DNA of 64,000 bases from Corynebacterium vitaeruminis (GCF_001054325.1 NZ_JVVM01000034.1:32463-96462), one strand, 5' to 3'. Numbered from the stretch's first letter, positions 26,954 through 36,793 are shown. The notes: generated by a model from the sequence alone, not told the origin. Translations and numbers: made by a program.

Positions 26954-27817
26954 CTAGCGCTGACACTTGGGACACAGATAACTCGATCTGTTCCCGAATG
27001 GCAGGCGTGCAATTGCACGCCCACACCTCGAGCACGGCTCCCCTGCTCGACCATAGGCGTTCAGGCTCCGATCAAAATAGCCGCTCTCCCCGTTGACATG
27101 CACATACAGTGCATCAAAGCTCGTCCCACCCGCCGCTAGCGCCCTCTCGAGTACCGCTTGTCCCTCCCGCAGAAGTTTCGCTAATCGACGAACCGAAAGG
27201 TCGCACGCCGGCACGCGGCCATCGACCTTCGCTGCCCACAGCATTTCGTCGGCGTAGATGTTCCCGATGCCGGACACGATGTTCTGATTGAGCAACACGG
27301 CCTTGACCGGCGAGCGAGATTTCATCATGCGGTGCGCGAGCGCCACCACATCGAACTTTGGTTCCAACAGGTCAGGCGCAATCTTGGCTGCGGGTTCCGG
27401 CACAAAGCGACCATGGGATTCGACCAGCTCGCAGGCCCAGACCCAGCCAAAGGTGCGTTGATCGTTGAAGTTGATCAGGTGCCGAGCGCCGTCCGGCAAA
27501 ACGATGTCGAAGGCGGCTCGGGTGTGGCGGCCAGGCATCGTATCCGGAGTAAACGGAGGCTCCACGCGCAATTGGCCGCTCATGCCCAGGTGGATGGCGA
27601 TTGCCGAGTCGTCGTCAAGCGTGAGCCACATGAACTTGCCGCGGCGATCCGTGGCGACAACCGTGCGCCCGCGCGTCCGACCGATAAACTCCGCGGCACC
27701 ACCGGGTTGGCGCCGCACGGCACGGGCGTTGTAGACGAAAGTGTCCTCGATGCGGCCACCGACGACGTACGCGTCAACACCTCGGCGGACGCATTCGACC
27801 TCAGGAAGCTCGGGCAT
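26954..27817 (-). CDS. mutM: Formamidopyrimidine-DNA glycosylase
   Basis: MutM (Fpg) excises 8-oxoguanine and formamidopyrimidines and cleaves the abasic site. The mature N-terminus PELPEVE has the catalytic Pro2 and Glu3. The Lys of RRGKFMW, the helix-two-turn-helix (NQNIVSGIGNIYADEMLWAA) and a C-terminal zinc finger (CSRCGRAIARLPFGNRSSYL, then CPKC) are intact. At 287 residues it is of normal length. The ATG shares bases with the rnc stop (TAATG), so translation is coupled. rnc-mutM-acyP-smc is a common actinobacterial order. Confidence 0.96.
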   Translation of the reverse strand: MPELPEVECVRRGVDAYVVGGRIEDTFVYNARAVRRQPGGAAEFIGRTRGRTVVATDRRGKFMWLTLDDDSAIAIHLGMSGQLRVEPPFTPDTMPGRHTRAAFDIVLPDGARHLINFNDQRTFGWVWACELVESHGRFVPEPAAKIAPDLLEPKFDVVALAHRMMKSRSPVKAVLLNQNIVSGIGNIYADEMLWAAKVDGRVPACDLSVRRLAKLLREGQAVLERALAAGGTSFDALYVHVNGESGYFDRSLNAYGRAGEPCSRCGRAIARLPFGNRSSYLCPKCQR

Positions 27818-28545
27818 TAGGCCAGTGCAGTATGCGCCTGATGAGCAGCGTGCATCTCGGCTTCCTTCTTCGTGGCACCGGTACCGCTACCCTTGACCAC
27901 GCCGTCAACCAGCACGTCGACATAGAAAGTTAGGTCATGGTCGGGGCCCGTGGTGCGGACGGTGTACTCGGCAGCCGGCATTTGCTTGGCCGCCAGGCGC
28001 TCCTGCAGCAGCGTCTTCCAGTCACGCCCGCGGGACTCCGTCGGGGCATCGTCGATCATCTGGTTGAACAGGCGAAGAACGGTCTCACGGGCAATGTCGA
28101 AGCCGTGCTGGAGGTAAATAGCTCCCAGCAGCGCCTCTGTGGTGTCGGCGAGAATCGAGTGCTTATCCGCACCGCCGGTCGCCTTCTCACCACGGCCGAG
28201 AAGAATGTGCTCTCCCAGCCCGATGCTGCGGGCCAGGTCAGCGAGCGCATACATGTTCACGACACCTGCGCGCATCTTGGAAATGTCCTGCTCAGCGCGA
28301 TCCGGGAAGCGACGGTAGAGTTCTTCAGCAACGCACATGCCCAGCACGGCGTCGCCCAGGAACTCCAGACGCTCATTATTGGTCAGCATGCCATTTTCAT
28401 TTGCGAAACTGCGGTGAGTCAGAGCGAGTTTCAGGGACTCCTCCGGTAGTTCAACACCGAGTTTTTCCAGCAGCGGGGCGTGATCGACAGCCTCAAAGGC
28501 CGCCTTTCTAGCCGCCTCACCGGTTAGCCGACGCTTGCGGCTCAT
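27817..28545 (-). CDS. rnc: Ribonuclease III
   Basis: RNase III cleaves double-stranded RNA and starts rRNA maturation. The 242-residue protein has the catalytic signature NERLEFLGDAVLGMCVAEEL, a second acidic motif DTTEALLGAIYL, and a C-terminal double-stranded-RNA-binding domain ending in GTGATKKEAEMHAAHQAH. It starts at the ATG at 28545 with AAAGGAG upstream. It follows the DUF177 gene at a 42-base gap and overlaps mutM by one base. Confidence 0.96.
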   Translation of the reverse strand: MSRKRRLTGEAARKAAFEAVDHAPLLEKLGVELPEESLKLALTHRSFANENGMLTNNERLEFLGDAVLGMCVAEELYRRFPDRAEQDISKMRAGVVNMYALADLARSIGLGEHILLGRGEKATGGADKHSILADTTEALLGAIYLQHGFDIARETVLRLFNQMIDDAPTESRGRDWKTLLQERLAAKQMPAAEYTVRTTGPDHDLTFYVDVLVDGVVKGSGTGATKKEAEMHAAHQAHTALA

Positions 28546-28587
28546 CCGTTAAATCTCCTTTAAAGTCTTCGTCTAAGTCGTCGTCGA

Positions 28588-29148
28588 TTACTTATCGTCC
28601 CCGAGCGAGCCAAATTTTTCTGCCAAGCCAGCCCAACGCGGATCAATACGCTCTTCTTCGCCTGAGATGCCATCCGGCTCCGGCACATCCGAGTCCGACT
28701 CAGCGCAGCTGGAATCGAAATCCTCACAGGTCGGATTGAAAGGCAGGTTCAAACCGGCCTCGTCAATGACGGCCTGAGTGATGTCCACCGTGTTGTCGAC
28801 GATCTGGCCAACCTCGTCCTCGAGCTCTTCTTCATCGGCATCGTCACCGGTGATGAAGTCCTCTTCATTGGAAAAGACAGCAGAAATATGGAAGCTGAGC
28901 TCCGGATTCAGCGGGGCAAGACAGCGCACGCACTCGCCGGTTGCTTTGGCTGTCACAGTCGCGTCAACCATGACACCGCTGCCGAGGTTGGTGACAATGC
29001 CGTCAACGACAACCTCCTCGCCTGCGGCAACACCAATCATCTCGGCACCGACGCGAACAGGACTATCGCCTACCTTGTGGAACTGTTCGGGCATGTCGTC
29101 CTGCAGACATGTAGAAACGTCCAGAATAAATGGGGATGAGTCAGTCAT
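28588..29148 (-). CDS. DUF177 (YceD-like) protein
   Basis: The 186-residue acidic protein of the DUF177 family contains ATGECVRCLAPLNPELSFHI, with a CxxC pair, and a second CEDFDSSC cluster (residues 145-152), the pattern of the metal-binding YceD proteins. In other bacteria the gene is followed by rpmF (L32), and plant and bacterial members take part in 23S rRNA accumulation. Here rnc follows instead. The actinobacterial order DUF177-rnc-mutM (Rv2926c-rnc-fpg in M. tuberculosis) is kept. Confidence 0.85.
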   Translation of the reverse strand: MTDSSPFILDVSTCLQDDMPEQFHKVGDSPVRVGAEMIGVAAGEEVVVDGIVTNLGSGVMVDATVTAKATGECVRCLAPLNPELSFHISAVFSNEEDFITGDDADEEELEDEVGQIVDNTVDITQAVIDEAGLNLPFNPTCEDFDSSCAESDSDVPEPDGISGEEERIDPRWAGLAEKFGSLGDDK

Positions 29149-29177
29149 GATAGACCTCAGTCTACCCCGAAGATGCC

Positions 29178-29939
29178 CTAACGCTCGTACCGGTGGCGTT
29201 CCTGGCCATCAGAAAAGGAAGACGGCGCGTTCTGCGCACCTGAACCACCGCCGACGGCGCCGGCACCCGAACGCAGTACGGAGCGATTACGACCGACATT
29301 GCGCAGGGTCTCCTGCAGAGTCTGCTCAAACTCAGCGAGCTTGGTGTCCACGTAACGGTCACACTCTTCGCGGAGGCGGGAGGAATCTGCGTGCGCGTCC
29401 GACAGCAGACGATTCGCCTCGTCGTTGGCCTCGCGGACGACCGTCGACTCAGCGACCAGGCGAGCTTGTTCCTCACGGCCTTCCGCTACGGAGCGTTCGT
29501 ATGAGTCATTACCAGCGCGAACCAGGCGATCGGACTCGGCAGAAGCACGATCCAAGATGCTGTCATACTCATGCTGAGCATTCTCGCGGAGACGACGAGC
29601 GTCGTCCTCAGCGGCCGCGACTGTGCCGGCCGCGTGGGCATTGGCATCCTCGACGGTGTGGTTAGCGCGGGCCTCGGCCTCGTTGACAATGCGATGGGCT
29701 TCTTCATCCGCAGTGGAAACGGTGTTGTTCGCCCGGGCTTCGGCATCGTTGATAATCTCATCGCGCTGGTCCAGGACATCCTGCGCATCATCGAGCTCAG
29801 TGGGGAAAGCATCCCTCAGCTCGTCGAGCAGCTCGAGAACACGCTGACGCGGAACCATACAATTGGCCGACAGTGGCACGCCGTGTGCCTCTTCTAGGAT
29901 CTGGACCAGTTCATCAAGAGATTCGAAGACGCGAAACAT
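29178..29939 (-). CDS. sepIVA: SepIVA-like DivIVA-domain cell division protein
   Basis: The 253-residue protein starts MFRVFESLDELVQILEEAHG and PRQRVLELLDELRDAFPTEL, a DivIVA-like N-terminus. It continues in a long Glu/Ala/Arg-rich coiled coil (about residues 50-205) with internal repeats such as INDAEARANNTV and VNEAEARANHTV. The tail is short, Gly/Ser-rich and ends in a basic cluster (GQERHRYER). It matches the mycobacterial Rv2927c/SepIVA group by context (upstream of DUF177-rnc) and build; SepIVA is a septum-associated essential factor in mycobacteria. The corynebacterial role is inferred. Confidence 0.8.
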   Translation of the reverse strand: MFRVFESLDELVQILEEAHGVPLSANCMVPRQRVLELLDELRDAFPTELDDAQDVLDQRDEIINDAEARANNTVSTADEEAHRIVNEAEARANHTVEDANAHAAGTVAAAEDDARRLRENAQHEYDSILDRASAESDRLVRAGNDSYERSVAEGREEQARLVAESTVVREANDEANRLLSDAHADSSRLREECDRYVDTKLAEFEQTLQETLRNVGRNRSVLRSGAGAVGGGSGAQNAPSSFSDGQERHRYER

Positions 29940-29949
29940 GACTTACATG

Positions 29950-30423
29950 CTACTTCAGTCGGAGCTGCAGGGCGTGTAAGACAGGCTCAGGAACTAGCCC
30001 TTCCACCGAACCGCCGTAGCGTACAACTTCCTTCATCAGCGTCGACGACACATGACCGTACTTCGGATTGGCTTCCACAAAGAGAGTCTCAATGCCAGTC
30101 ATACGGCGATTCATCTGCGCCATGGGCGCCTCGTACTCGTAGTCCGCCGCCGAGCGCAACCCCTTGACCAGGCAGGTGATGCCATGAGCTGAGGTGTAGT
30201 CAACCAACAGCTTCGACCAGGAATCCACCCGCACATTGTCCAGGTGCTCCGTGCACTGTCGAATCAGGTCCATGCGCTCTTCGACATTGAACATGCCCTG
30301 CTTATTCGGATTGTGGGTAACCAGCACAGTCACCTGCTCAAACTGGCGCGCGGCACGCTCAATCACATCGAGGTGACCGCAGGTCATGGGGTCATAGGAA
30401 CCGGGGCAACATGCGTGAGTCAT
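29950..30423 (-). CDS. coaD: Phosphopantetheine adenylyltransferase
   Basis: CoaD adenylates 4'-phosphopantetheine in the fourth step of coenzyme A synthesis. The nucleotidyltransferase motif GSYDPMTCGHLDVIERA (TxGH) is intact, as are VKGLRSAADYEYE and the C-terminal HVSSTLMKEVVRYGG. I chose the ATG at 30423 because AAGGTGG lies about ten bases upstream; a TTG three codons earlier would sit on top of that site. At 157 residues the length is normal. It follows rsmD on the same strand. Confidence 0.95.
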   Translation of the reverse strand: MTHACCPGSYDPMTCGHLDVIERAARQFEQVTVLVTHNPNKQGMFNVEERMDLIRQCTEHLDNVRVDSWSKLLVDYTSAHGITCLVKGLRSAADYEYEAPMAQMNRRMTGIETLFVEANPKYGHVSSTLMKEVVRYGGSVEGLVPEPVLHALQLRLK

Positions 30424-30468
30424 AGAGGTCAAACCACCTTTGGCCGTCGTAAAGCGTAAAGAAGAACG

Positions 30469-31035
30469 TTAAGCGCTGTAGATAGCTGTGTCGAATCGCG
30501 CCATACCGTGGATGCGGCGCTTGAGCTTCTGCTGGAGCTGCTCGTAGCCTTCCGGCCACTGCGTCTCCTCATCATCGCGGTGACGCTCCACCGTCACAAC
30601 TGCGCCCGGCGCGAGAAAGCTGCGCAGCGCCTCGAGCATCTCGGTAACGGCTTCCCCCGCCAGCTCGTAGGGAGGATCAGCGATGACGCGGTCAAAGGGC
30701 TTGCCCGGCGCGCCCGCGAGGTACGACGATACCTTCATCGGAGCCACGGACACATCGGGGTGACCGACGGTGCGGATGTTCTTTTCGATGGCAGCAATCG
30801 CGTTCGGATCGTTTTCCACCAGCACGACGGAACGCGCGCCACGGGAAGCTGCCTCCAACCCGAGTGCGCCCGAGCCGGCAAATAGGTCGAGAACACGGGT
30901 TCCCTCTACGCCAAAGCGTGTGGACCAGGATGAAAAGATGGCTTCCTTCGCGCGGTCGCTAGTTGGTCGAGTGGTCTCTCCCTTGGGTGCGACTAGCCTA
31001 CGACCGCGTGCCTCACCTGCAATAATGCGGGTCAT
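30469..31035 (-). CDS. rsmD: 16S rRNA (guanine-N2)-methyltransferase RsmD
   Basis: RsmD methylates G966 of 16S rRNA. The 188-residue protein starts MTRIIAGEARGRRLVAPKGE, with TRPTSDRAKEAIFSSW, the SAM-binding VLDLFAGSGALGLEAASRGA and the catalytic DPPYEL motif. All parts of the family are in place. It is the middle gene of biotinyl protein-rsmD-coaD on the minus strand; the biotinyl gene stop immediately precedes its ATG (31035/31036). Confidence 0.95.
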   Translation of the reverse strand: MTRIIAGEARGRRLVAPKGETTRPTSDRAKEAIFSSWSTRFGVEGTRVLDLFAGSGALGLEAASRGARSVVLVENDPNAIAAIEKNIRTVGHPDVSVAPMKVSSYLAGAPGKPFDRVIADPPYELAGEAVTEMLEALRSFLAPGAVVTVERHRDDEETQWPEGYEQLQQKLKRRIHGMARFDTAIYSA

Positions 31036-31308
31036 CTACTTCCCTTCGTGCGCTGTATTCTCGTTGCCGTTGTTCTGTGCCGGAGTGCTGCCAGCGGCTG
31101 GGGTAATCCGTGCCAGCAGCTGGCCACCTTCGACGTCCACGAATTGACCTGCTACCGTCTCCGCAATCGTGCCCGGGCAGGGCGCTAAAACGGGTGCTTC
31201 GAGCTTGACAGCCTCCACGACTGCAATAACCTGACCGGTCGTCACCGAGTCATTCTCGACGACCTCCCAGCGGACAACTCCTGCAAAAGGTGCACAGACA
31301 TCTACCAT
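31036..31308 (-). CDS. Small biotinyl/lipoyl-domain carrier protein
   Basis: The 90-residue protein consists of one biotinyl domain: APFAGVVRWEVVENDSVTTG, VIAVVEAVKLEAPVLAPCPG and VEGGQLLARI. The attachment lysine is in EAVKLEAPV rather than the usual EAMKM, as seen in some actinobacterial proteins annotated as acetyl-CoA carboxylase carrier subunits. Its last 20 residues are Asn/Thr-rich and disordered. No carboxylase gene is adjacent, so any partner must be encoded elsewhere. I chose the ATG at 31308 over a TTG two codons earlier. Confidence 0.8.
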   Translation of the reverse strand: MVDVCAPFAGVVRWEVVENDSVTTGQVIAVVEAVKLEAPVLAPCPGTIAETVAGQFVDVEGGQLLARITPAAGSTPAQNNGNENTAHEGK

Positions 31309-31332
31309 GCCCAACAGTCTACTTACGTCTTA

Positions 31333-33483
31333 TTAGGAACGGTCCAAGTAGTTCGACTGCTCTTCATCAATATCCGAGATGAGCTCCGCCACAAGCTTCT
31401 CGTTGCCGTCGAGTAGCACCGTGGCATCGTGTCGGGTGCGCTCGATAATCTCGCCGTCGGTGGTGAGGTCCACCAGGCCGAGACCAGTGGCCAGCCCCGA
31501 TTGGTCATCGCCGAGCAGGTCTCCGAAGCTGCGCGTGGCCAGGTCCAGCTCCGCCAGCTGAATACCGTCGGTAGTGGCGGCAATGCGTTCCAGCCGGGTG
31601 CGCTCCGGTGTCTGAGAATGCGTGTGCGTACACAGGAAGCACAGGCCCCCGCGGTCGCCACGACCGACACGGCCGCGCAGCTGATGAATCTGCGAGATGC
31701 CATAGCTCTCGGCGCGACGAATCATCATGACCGTGGCCTCTGGCACATCCACGCCGACTTCGATAACCGTCGTGGACACGAGCACATCTAGCTGCCCTGC
31801 GGCAAACGCCTGCATAACGCGGTCTTTTTCCTCCGGCGCCATGTTGCCGTGCAACTGGCTGATACGTACACCGGGCAGTTTCTTTCTTGCGCGGTCGAAC
31901 ACCGCTTCCACGGATTCGTCGAGGAATTGTTCTTCATCGCGGGTAATGCGGGGGCAGACAATGAAGGCGCGGTTACCCTTAGCCACTTCTTCCCCGATGC
32001 GCTCCCACGTCCGTGTCTCCCAGCGGGGTTTCTCCAGCGTCGGTACGACAAAGGACTGAATCTCCTGCCGTCCCCTTGGCAATTCCGTCAACTGCGATAC
32101 CGCGAGGTCACCAAAAATGGTCATCGCTACCGTGCGCGGAATCGGGGTTGCCGACATCACTAACAAATGCGGTGTCATTCCGCCCCGTCCCCTGCTGCGC
32201 AATTGATCGCGCTGGCGCACACCAAAGCGGTGCTGCTCATCGACAACCACCAGTCCCAAATCGAAGAACTCCACGCCCTCACTGAGCAGAGCATGCGTGC
32301 CGACGACAATGTCCGCCTCCCCGTTGACCGCCTCAAGCAGGGTTGCCCGGCGCTCCTTAGTCGACATCGATCCCGTTAGCAGTCGCACAGTCGCTGCTAC
32401 TCCGGCCTGCTCCAGCATCGCCGTCAGGGAGCGATAGTGCTGTTGAGCCAGTACTTCCGTCGGTGCGAGCATCGCACACTGCCGACTGGCATCAACTGCC
32501 TGCAGCATTCCCAACAGGGCCACCACGGTCTTACCCGAGCCGACTTCACCAGCTAGTAGGCGGTTCATAGGACTAGGCCGAGACATGTCGTGCGCAATGT
32601 CGGCCGAAACCGCGACCTGGCCGTCGGTAAGCGAAAACGGCAACCCCTTGCGTAGCTCGTCGCGAAGGCCCCCGGCGACTTCCATGCAGGCCGGAGCGGT
32701 GAGACTGGCTTGAGTGCGTTTTCGCGCGCCAACGGCGAGTTGGAGCTCGAGCGCCTCGTCATACTTCAGTCGGGCAAGCGCAATGTCGGGCCCCGCGATG
32801 GAAGGAAAGTGCGCGCCACGCAGTGCGGAGTCGAAATCGGTAAGTCCCAGCGGTGTAGCGGGCAATGGGTCTGGCTGCAGTGGTAACCATTCGAGGATGC
32901 GCTGCATGTACAGGGCCAGGTGAATACCCGCTACTCCTTTGCGGCCGCGATAAATGGGCAAGTACGGGCGCGTGAGCAGGCGCTGCATCTCTGCGATTCC
33001 TTTGGCCGTCTTCGTCAGCGTGGCCAACTTACCGGTGGCAGCACCGACCGAACCGTCGGGTTTCAGCACCATGCAGTCAACATTTTTTAGCTGCAGCTGA
33101 TTGCGGAACTCACTGAGCGTGCCGACAATAAGCAGACGCACACCCGGGTGCAACATGTTGCGCAGCCATTCGGCACCGAAAATCGCCGCCGGAAGAATGC
33201 GCACACCGTCGCTGACATAGATTTTCAGCGGTTTACGGCGGTCAGCGAACGCGGGTGCCGGCGAAATGCTGTGCACCTCCACCACCGTGGTGATCGTATC
33301 GCCAATGTCGGAAAAGGACACATCTAAGCTCTTGCCCTGCGCCACATAGCGCTTTGGGAAATTCGTCAACGCATCCGAGACGGTCTCCATACCGAAAGCC
33401 GTGTGGAGCTTCTTCGCAATCTTCGGCCCCACCACGATATTCAGGGGCGTGCGCGCATAATCCGAGCCGAGCCATCCGAGCAT
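31333..33483 (-). CDS. recG: ATP-dependent DNA helicase RecG
   Basis: RecG remodels stalled forks and Holliday junctions. The 716-residue protein has an OB-fold wedge domain (VEVHSISPAPAFADRRKPLK region) and a helicase core with GEVGSGKTVVALLGML (Walker A), DEQHRFG (DExH-type motif II), SATPIPRT (motif III) and QLRGRVGRGDRGG (motif VI). It is of normal length. It follows the DAK2 gene by four bases on the same strand, a conserved pair in actinobacteria. Confidence 0.95.
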   Translation of the reverse strand: MLGWLGSDYARTPLNIVVGPKIAKKLHTAFGMETVSDALTNFPKRYVAQGKSLDVSFSDIGDTITTVVEVHSISPAPAFADRRKPLKIYVSDGVRILPAAIFGAEWLRNMLHPGVRLLIVGTLSEFRNQLQLKNVDCMVLKPDGSVGAATGKLATLTKTAKGIAEMQRLLTRPYLPIYRGRKGVAGIHLALYMQRILEWLPLQPDPLPATPLGLTDFDSALRGAHFPSIAGPDIALARLKYDEALELQLAVGARKRTQASLTAPACMEVAGGLRDELRKGLPFSLTDGQVAVSADIAHDMSRPSPMNRLLAGEVGSGKTVVALLGMLQAVDASRQCAMLAPTEVLAQQHYRSLTAMLEQAGVAATVRLLTGSMSTKERRATLLEAVNGEADIVVGTHALLSEGVEFFDLGLVVVDEQHRFGVRQRDQLRSRGRGGMTPHLLVMSATPIPRTVAMTIFGDLAVSQLTELPRGRQEIQSFVVPTLEKPRWETRTWERIGEEVAKGNRAFIVCPRITRDEEQFLDESVEAVFDRARKKLPGVRISQLHGNMAPEEKDRVMQAFAAGQLDVLVSTTVIEVGVDVPEATVMMIRRAESYGISQIHQLRGRVGRGDRGGLCFLCTHTHSQTPERTRLERIAATTDGIQLAELDLATRSFGDLLGDDQSGLATGLGLVDLTTDGEIIERTRHDATVLLDGNEKLVAELISDIDEEQSNYLDRS

Positions 33484-33487
33484 CGTG

Positions 33488-34990
33488 CTACTCGATTCCT
33501 ACCTGCACGAGCGCATCGATGCCGGCCGCATCATAGGCCACAACCTCTACCGGCTTGTCCAGCCGCGCCCGCACATCCGCCACGTCCACACCCTCGGCAC
33601 CGCGCCCGAGCAGCAGAGTCACTAGTTCCCCACCGTCGGCCAACAGGTCTGAGATGGTTTCGGTGAGTGCTTCATTCAAGGGCTTATCGACGTCCGCAGC
33701 GACTGCGGCCGTCCGCGTGCCATTGGCAGCCTCTCCCATCGCATAGGCGGCAACGGCCAGCGGCAGCTCAGAGGAATGCACGGCCAAGGCAGCAAGGCCA
33801 GCGGCAATTGAGTCCGTGGACACCACCGCGAGTGTCGGATTAGCCGCGGCAGCACTGAATTCGATATCGGCCAATTCCTGGTCACTGACCAGCCCATTTG
33901 GCAGCAGGATCACCTCGTCCGTGCCACGCATGGCAGTCAGCGCCTTGGTGACCACATTGTCAGCGAACTCCTGATCAGCGGTGGCTGCCCGTTCTGATGG
34001 AGTTGGGCTGATAGCAATCGCCCCCGATGAGGTAATGAGGTCTTTCAGCGGACCGTCCGGCACTACTGCAATAAGAATGCGCGTGGACTCCGGTGTTGGC
34101 ACCGGTTCATCAAGCACCTCGATGCGGATGCCCTCCGGGCGACCGAAGTCAAGCGCCGCCTCAATGACTGCCCCCGGCTCCACTGTGTGGATATGCACCA
34201 TGTACTGCGAGGTTCCCGCGTTACCAGCATCACCTGCGATGATAAGCGAATTTCCCAGCGGTTTCAGCCGCTCCCGCAATTCCTCCACCGCCTGATTATC
34301 CGACAAGGAAATCAGGTACATGACCTCCATCTCAACGGTGGCTGTGTGTGGAGCGTCGACATGCAGATCGACCGGGGCGGTTGCCCGGCCGCTGACTTCG
34401 TCGGCAAGCGCGTCGAGCAGAATGACCAATCCCGCCCCACCGGCGTCAACCACGCCCGCCTGCTGCAGTGCCGGGAGCTGATTGGGGGTTTTCGCCAGCG
34501 CGTCACGAGCGGCATCCGCAATGATGTCGGCAAGCTCATCGATCGAGTCGCCCTTAAATTCCTCCGCGGCAATTGCGGCGTGACGCAGGACCGTCAGAAT
34601 TGTGCCCTCAACCGGATTGGCAATCGCCTGGGAGACATGCTGCACGGCTAGCTTCAGCGAGTGCTGCACCGACTCAACGCCAATACCGCTACCGGAAGCA
34701 GCCTCCGCCACCGCACGAAAGACCTGCGAAAGCACGGTGCCCGAATTCCCGCGGGCCCCGCGCACCGCACCGGCAGCCAGAGCCGCAGTGACTGCTCGGA
34801 CATCAGAAGCATCGGCTTTTTGCGCTTCGTCATACGCCGCAGTCAAAGTCGCGAGCATATTGGAACCGGTATCGGAGTCCGGTACTGGGAAGACGTTGAG
34901 ACTGTTGATCTCATCGCGGCGGGATTGAAGTGCATCAATCCCCCTGGCTACCCAGCCGACAATGGCGGCAGAACCTATCTGCGAAGACAT
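33488..34990 (-). CDS. DAK2-domain protein (YloV-like)
   Basis: The 500-residue protein has an N-terminal DAK2/DhaL-type domain: SLNVFPVPDSDTGSNMLATL with the Mg-binding Asp residues, ARGNSGTVLSQVFRAVAEA and DAGGAGLVILLDAL. A C-terminal domain of about 300 residues follows (EELRERLKPLGNSLIIAGDA region). The family is related to fatty acid kinase FakA of firmicutes, which phosphorylates fatty acids bound to FakB/DegV proteins; no DegV gene is adjacent here. The gene begins seven bases from ung and is followed by recG, so the three appear co-transcribed. Confidence 0.88.
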   Translation of the reverse strand: MSSQIGSAAIVGWVARGIDALQSRRDEINSLNVFPVPDSDTGSNMLATLTAAYDEAQKADASDVRAVTAALAAGAVRGARGNSGTVLSQVFRAVAEAASGSGIGVESVQHSLKLAVQHVSQAIANPVEGTILTVLRHAAIAAEEFKGDSIDELADIIADAARDALAKTPNQLPALQQAGVVDAGGAGLVILLDALADEVSGRATAPVDLHVDAPHTATVEMEVMYLISLSDNQAVEELRERLKPLGNSLIIAGDAGNAGTSQYMVHIHTVEPGAVIEAALDFGRPEGIRIEVLDEPVPTPESTRILIAVVPDGPLKDLITSSGAIAISPTPSERAATADQEFADNVVTKALTAMRGTDEVILLPNGLVSDQELADIEFSAAAANPTLAVVSTDSIAAGLAALAVHSSELPLAVAAYAMGEAANGTRTAAVAADVDKPLNEALTETISDLLADGGELVTLLLGRGAEGVDVADVRARLDKPVEVVAYDAAGIDALVQVGIE

Positions 34991-34996
34991 GAGTTC

Positions 34997-35662
34997 CTAT
35001 TCTAGCGTCCAGTCAATAGGAGCAGCTCCCTGACGGACGAGCGACTCATTAGCCCGGCTGAAAGGGCGCGACCCGAAGAACCCACGGGATGCTGACAGCG
35101 GTGACGGGTGCGGCGAACAGATACAATCCACGCCCGGGAGCCAACGCTGCAAACTCTGCGCATCGCGTCCCCACAGAATTGCTACGAGGGGCTGATCACG
35201 GGCGACCAATGCTTTGATGGCATGCTCCGTGATTGCTTCCCAGCCTTTACCTCGGTGCGACGCAGCGGCGCCCGGACGCACGGTCAGCACACGGTTGAAC
35301 AGGGCCACCCCCTGCCTGCTCCACGGCGTGAGATCACCGTTTGAGGGAGTCGGGAGCCCCAGGTCGGAGGAGTACTCCTTAAAGATATTGGCCAATGAAC
35401 GCGGCACCGGCTTCACATCCGGCTGAACCGAGAAGCTAAGGCCCATTGCATGTCCTGGGGTCGGATACGGATCCTGTCCGATGATGAGCACCTTGACCTC
35501 ATCGAATGGGTACGTGAAGGCGCGCAGCACGTCAGTGCCCGCGGGCAGGTAACCGTAGCCAGCCGCGTTCTCCTCACGCAGGAACTGCCCCATCCGGTGA
35601 ATATCATCGGTCACTGGCTCCAGCGCCTTTTGCCAACCCTCTTCGACCGGCAACGGATCCAT
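34997..35662 (-). CDS. ung: Uracil-DNA glycosylase
   Basis: Ung removes uracil from DNA. The catalytic water-activating motif [18 protein letters not shown], the [20 protein letters not shown] loop with the catalytic His, and the [12 protein letters not shown] segment are present. The open frame extends far upstream, but the ATG at 35662 begins [10 protein letters not shown] with AAAGG about ten bases earlier and gives 221 residues, the normal size; I took this one. Gene order thiL-ung-DAK2-recG is typical of actinobacteria. Confidence 0.95.
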   Translation of the reverse strand: MDPLPVEEGWQKALEPVTDDIHRMGQFLREENAAGYGYLPAGTDVLRAFTYPFDEVKVLIIGQDPYPTPGHAMGLSFSVQPDVKPVPRSLANIFKEYSSDLGLPTPSNGDLTPWSRQGVALFNRVLTVRPGAAASHRGKGWEAITEHAIKALVARDQPLVAILWGRDAQSLQRWLPGVDCICSPHPSPLSASRGFFGSRPFSRANESLVRQGAAPIDWTLE

Positions 35663-35714
35663 GTCATGCAGCCTTTCTTTCTCAAGTCCTCTTTTTAAGG
35701 ACCTCTTCGAACTC

Positions 35715-36671
35715 TTAAAAGGAAACCCAACCGGCATCACGGGCAGGAGGTTTGCCGTCGATAAGCACCGAATCGAACTTTTCCTTCGACACCGTGCCGA
35801 TTGCGCGGAACCCCGTCGGAGGCTCCCCCGGCGTGGAACCGATAAGCGTGTGGTCTTCCCCGCCGCTGAGCACCCACTCCCATGGGTCGATACCGAGATA
35901 CTCGCCGGCAGCGATCTGCAGCTCATCGGGCTTGATTGCGCTGCCATCGACCTCCAAAGTAACCCTGGATGCCTGTGCAATAGCGCGAAGATCCACCACC
36001 AGACCATCCGAATTGTCCGTCAGTGAACGCACACCCGTGGCCCGCGCCGTGGCACCCCTGCGGTATTCAAATTCGGGCGTGCAGTGTGCTGCCACCAGCT
36101 GCGAAAACTCGTTTGGAACCTTCGCCGGGCTTCCGCAGTGTTGCAGCAGCGCAAGACCCGCTGCAGAGTAACCGATCCGCCCCGACGCAATCACCGTATC
36201 CCCTGCGCGTGCCGCCGAGCGCAGCAGCGGCCGCCCCAGTCCGCCGAGTTCCCCCATTGCACTGATTGAAATCACCAGCGAATCTCCACTGACCATGTCA
36301 CCACCGACGAGCTCCGCCGGACACTGCTTACCTTCCTGCCACAACCCCTCGGCGATGCCGGTAACCACGCTCACCGGAGTGTGCAACGGTGCCGAGATGG
36401 CGAAGAGCATCGCTGTCGGACGCGCCCCCATCGACTCGATATCAGCAAAATTCTGCACCGCGGCCTTCGCGCCGACCTGCTGCGGCGTCGACCAGTCCAG
36501 ACGGAAGTGGCGCCCTTCCACCAGCATGTCGGTGGAGGTAACAAAGCGGGCGTTGGGAGTTGTCTGAGTCAACACGGCGGCATCGTCGCCATTGCGTGCC
36601 GACGGCGCCATCGCTCGTATGGCCTCAATGACCCCAAACTCGCCAATATCGCCAATGGTCAGTTCAGTCAC
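35715..36671 (-). CDS. thiL: Thiamine-monophosphate kinase
   Basis: ThiL makes thiamine diphosphate from the monophosphate. The ATP-binding NGDDAAVL motif (residues about 27-34), [26 protein letters not shown], and the [10 protein letters not shown] and [11 protein letters not shown] blocks are visible. The 318-residue length is standard. It is divergent from the DUF3515 gene at 36794, so 36672-36793 contains both promoters. No thiamine-related gene is nearby and no TPP riboswitch was recognised. Confidence 0.94.
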   Translation of the reverse strand: MTELTIGDIGEFGVIEAIRAMAPSARNGDDAAVLTQTTPNARFVTSTDMLVEGRHFRLDWSTPQQVGAKAAVQNFADIESMGARPTAMLFAISAPLHTPVSVVTGIAEGLWQEGKQCPAELVGGDMVSGDSLVISISAMGELGGLGRPLLRSAARAGDTVIASGRIGYSAAGLALLQHCGSPAKVPNEFSQLVAAHCTPEFEYRRGATARATGVRSLTDNSDGLVVDLRAIAQASRVTLEVDGSAIKPDELQIAAGEYLGIDPWEWVLSGGEDHTLIGSTPGEPPTGFRAIGTVSKEKFDSVLIDGKPPARDAGWVSF

Positions 36672-36793
36672 AGTGTCGAGTCACATTCCTAATTGTCGAT
36701 GGCTGGCGGTCACTGGGGAGCGATTGCTGGCTAGCAGTTCAGTATTGCCCCCAACTAATTGGGATTGGTACCGGACAACGTAGAATCAGGCCC

